Position numbers and translations under genes: made by a program
Part shown: positions 62,443-64,000 of the stretch, in pieces
Position numbering within the stretch: the first letter of the stretch is position 1
Layout: every line of letters begins with the position of its first letter
Notes under the pieces: generated by a model
Database searches by the model: none
What the model was told of the DNA's origin: nothing
The model's input: only the letters and a program-made list of their open reading frames with translations
Source of the DNA: an uncultured Paraprevotella sp.
Lineage (GTDB): Bacteria; Bacteroidota; Bacteroidia; Bacteroidales; Bacteroidaceae
Assembly: GCA_910586505.1 (NCBI GenBank)
Contig: CAJUGV010000008.1
Location: 37,268 to 101,267 of the forward strand
Length of the DNA: 64,000 nucleotides
Direction of reading: 5' to 3'

Positions 62443-63525
62443 TTAGTCTACACGGTCGAGCACGACGGGAAGATCCGTGCGCAATTGTAATGTTCCGGAT
62501 GTGATCAGCGTGTCTCCCACCTGTAATCCTTTTAACACTTGAACGCGTGCTTCCGTACGCAGGCCTACCGTAACTTCTACAGGGCGTGCCTTTCCTGATT
62601 TGTAGAGAAACACCTTGTCCTTTCCCATTTCCGGTACGATGGCTTCGGCCGGAATGGCTATGGCGTCCGGGATCTCCTGCTTTTTCAGGTTGATACTGGC
62701 ATAGCGGCCCGGGGTGAGGCGTCCATTCGGGTTGTTGTACAAAGCACGTACTTTCAAGGTGTGCGTGTTTTCGTCGATGACAGATTCTTTGGCGTATACT
62801 TTTGCTGGGAAACTTTGCAGATAACCGTCGACGGTGAAGGTGAGAGCCGTGCCCGGATTAACTTCGTTCACGTAGCGTTCCGGTATGGAAAACTCTACTT
62901 TCAGCGGAATGATGCGGGTTAGTTTGCTTATTACGGTAGAGGGGGAAGCGTATGCTCCTACGCTGATCTGGCGCAGCCCGATGACACCGTCAAACGGTGC
63001 ACGCAGTTCGGTAAGCTCGATTTGAGCTTTCACGATGTCTATCTCCGCTTTCAGTGTTTCCAGCTCGGTGCGTACTTGTTCGTAGGCTTCCTGGCTCACT
63101 GCATCGTGCTGTAACAATGTGCGTTGTCGGTATACGCGGTCGTTGGCCAGTTTAAGCTGGGCTTGCAAGCGTTTGAGCTCGGCTTGCAGTTTCCGGTCGT
63201 TTACTTTAGCCAGCAACTGTCCTTTTTTTACCTGACTTCCTTCCTTGAATCCGATTTCCACGACCTGTCCCGATGTTTCAAAAGAAAGGTCTACCTCCTC
63301 GTCCGGTAAAAGGTTTCCGCTTACCGTAAATTCGTCTGTGAGGATGCCCGTGTGGATTCTCAGGGCATTTACATTCAGAATGTTTTTCTTGGTTTTGTTT
63401 CCTTTTCCTATTTTGTCAATTTGGGAAAGTTCTGCGTTTTGTTTCGGAAGTTGCGAATAGATGCCCCAGCCGGCCAGTCCGCATGCTATAAAAATTACAA
63501 TTCCCCATTTTACTTTTTTATTCAT
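62443..63525 (-). CDS. RND efflux periplasmic adaptor (membrane fusion protein)
   Basis: A 360-aa protein with an N-terminal membrane anchor (WGIVIFIACGLAGWGIY), no lipobox Cys position fit, then the lipoyl-like half LSFETSGQVVEIGFKEG with KKGQLLAKVNDRKLQAEL, a coiled-coil hairpin, and LTPGRYASINL. First gene of the second efflux operon; no local regulator is seen. Confidence 0.94.
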   Translation of the reverse strand: MNKKVKWGIVIFIACGLAGWGIYSQLPKQNAELSQIDKIGKGNKTKKNILNVNALRIHTGILTDEFTVSGNLLPDEEVDLSFETSGQVVEIGFKEGSQVKKGQLLAKVNDRKLQAELKRLQAQLKLANDRVYRQRTLLQHDAVSQEAYEQVRTELETLKAEIDIVKAQIELTELRAPFDGVIGLRQISVGAYASPSTVISKLTRIIPLKVEFSIPERYVNEVNPGTALTFTVDGYLQSFPAKVYAKESVIDENTHTLKVRALYNNPNGRLTPGRYASINLKKQEIPDAIAIPAEAIVPEMGKDKVFLYKSGKARPVEVTVGLRTEARVQVLKGLQVGDTLITSGTLQLRTDLPVVLDRVD

Positions 63526-63660
63526 GGATATACTTTAATTTATATATATGGTTCTTAATATGATTGTAAGAATACGAAATATTCATGATACAGACAACTT
63601 TTTAATATATTTTTGAATTCTTGGCCGCCTTTTCCGTGTAACGGTGAGATAGAATAAAAA

Positions 63661-63680
63661 AAGGAGGTAAAAACCTCCTT
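63661..63680 (-). terminator. terminator after the tRNA cluster
   Basis: AAGGAGG pairs with CCTCCTT around TAAAAA, and T residues follow on the minus strand. It ends the minus-strand tRNA transcript. Confidence 0.75.
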
Positions 63681-63688
63681 CTTTTCAG

Positions 63689-63762
63689 CGGTGCGTACGG
63701 GACTCGAACCCGTGACCCCATGCGTGACAGGCATGTATTCTAACCAACTGAACTAACGCACC
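63689..63762 (-). tRNA. tRNA-Asp(GTC), copy 2
   Basis: Identical in sequence to the copy at 57834-57907; anticodon GTC. Last gene of the minus-strand array Arg-Tyr-Gly-Asp. Confidence 0.97.
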
Positions 63763-63768
63763 TTTGAG

Positions 63769-63841
<73 letters not shown>

Positions 63842-63855
63842 GTGATGTCTGTGTG

Positions 63856-63938
63856 TGGGTAGAGATGGATTCGAACCACCGAAGGCGTAAGCCAGCAGAT
63901 TTACAGTCTGCCCCATTTGGCCACTCTGGTATCTACCC
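63856..63938 (-). tRNA. tRNA-Tyr(GTA)
   Basis: An 83-nt tRNA with a long variable arm, acceptor GGGTAGA, anticodon loop CTGTAAA (GTA) and discriminator A. Confidence 0.96.
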
Positions 63939-63946
63939 GCTCTTTG

Positions 63947-64000
63947 TGACTCCGACAGGATTCAAACCTGTAACCTTCTGATCCGTAGTCAGATGCTCTA
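63947..64000 (-). tRNA. tRNA-Arg(ACG), cut by the window end
   Basis: The 3' part, with T arm ACAGG/CCTGT, anticodon loop CTACGGA (ACG) and discriminator A. The 5' end lies past position 64000. Confidence 0.85.

Overview
This window comes from a member of the Bacteroidales, most likely Bacteroides or a close relative. The signs are Bacteroidetes-type promoters (-33 TTTG, -7 TAnnTTTG), no Shine-Dalgarno sequences, GDP-fucose salvage by an Fkp-type fusion enzyme, DUF4248, HU-HIG and 'smalltalk' small proteins, DUF5686 and DUF6359 families, and a typical tRNA set. No species is claimed. The window is gene-dense: about 50 protein genes, five tRNA genes (one cut by the window edge) and one structured non-coding RNA.

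Layout. (1) 1-30.4 kb is mainly surface polysaccharide synthesis. A WbsX-like glycosyltransferase, UDP-GlcNAc 2-epimerase, two more glycosyltransferases, a WecA-like initiating transferase and an acyltransferase come first. After a short housekeeping block (RNase Y, ZapA, a coiled-coil protein, a conserved hypothetical) come rfbA, a WcaJ-type priming transferase, a Wzc-like co-polymerase/tyrosine kinase, manA, a Wza-like exporter, gmd, fcl, fkp, rfbB and rfbC. Inside this run lie a HAD phosphatase-like gene, a 1208-aa secreted multidomain protein and a four-gene DUF4248/HU-HIG/P5-like/smalltalk cassette. No flippase (Wzx), polymerase (Wzy) or rfbD is visible, so these would be elsewhere. (2) 30.4-38.3 kb holds a small membrane protein, a DUF6359-like lipoprotein, a secreted protein, a DUF5686 outer-membrane protein, a PurF paralogue lacking the catalytic N-terminal Cys, and a sodium:solute symporter. 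(3) 38.5-45.4 kb is a tripartite RND efflux operon with a divergent AraC regulator and a small winged-helix gene. (4) 45.4-50.4 kb is a Tat-linked redox cluster: polyferredoxin, Tat-signal aldo/keto reductase with ferredoxin domain, DUF1893, an S-component-like membrane protein, TatA and TatC. (5) 50.4-53.9 kb holds CysQ, TrkH and a GNAT acetyltransferase. (6) 54.05-57.83 kb is an AT-rich island with a retron. (7) 57.8-64 kb holds tRNA-Asp, a second RND efflux operon, and a tRNA cluster (second Asp, Gly, Tyr, Arg).

The most exciting item is the retron at 54435-56911. It is a PRTase/winged-helix effector, then a 166-nt RNA with msr-msd architecture (10-bp a1/a2 inverted repeats, TTAGC after a1, two msr hairpins, one msd hairpin), then a reverse transcriptase with the retron hallmarks NAxxH, YADD and VTG. 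The island sits at the 3' end of a tRNA-Asp gene. A partial direct copy of that tRNA 3' end lies at about 54054, just past the far end of the RT, which suggests a tRNA-targeted insertion that has lost its integrase. The retron matches the PRTase-associated group (type III as I recall the classification) and is a candidate anti-phage system.

A second non-coding theme is a family of long intergenic hairpins (5869-5932, 23117-23168, 38355-38422, possibly 51645-51700). Three share a CCGCATCATTTTTT tail and a TCATGAG-ACG loop while their arms differ in paired fashion.
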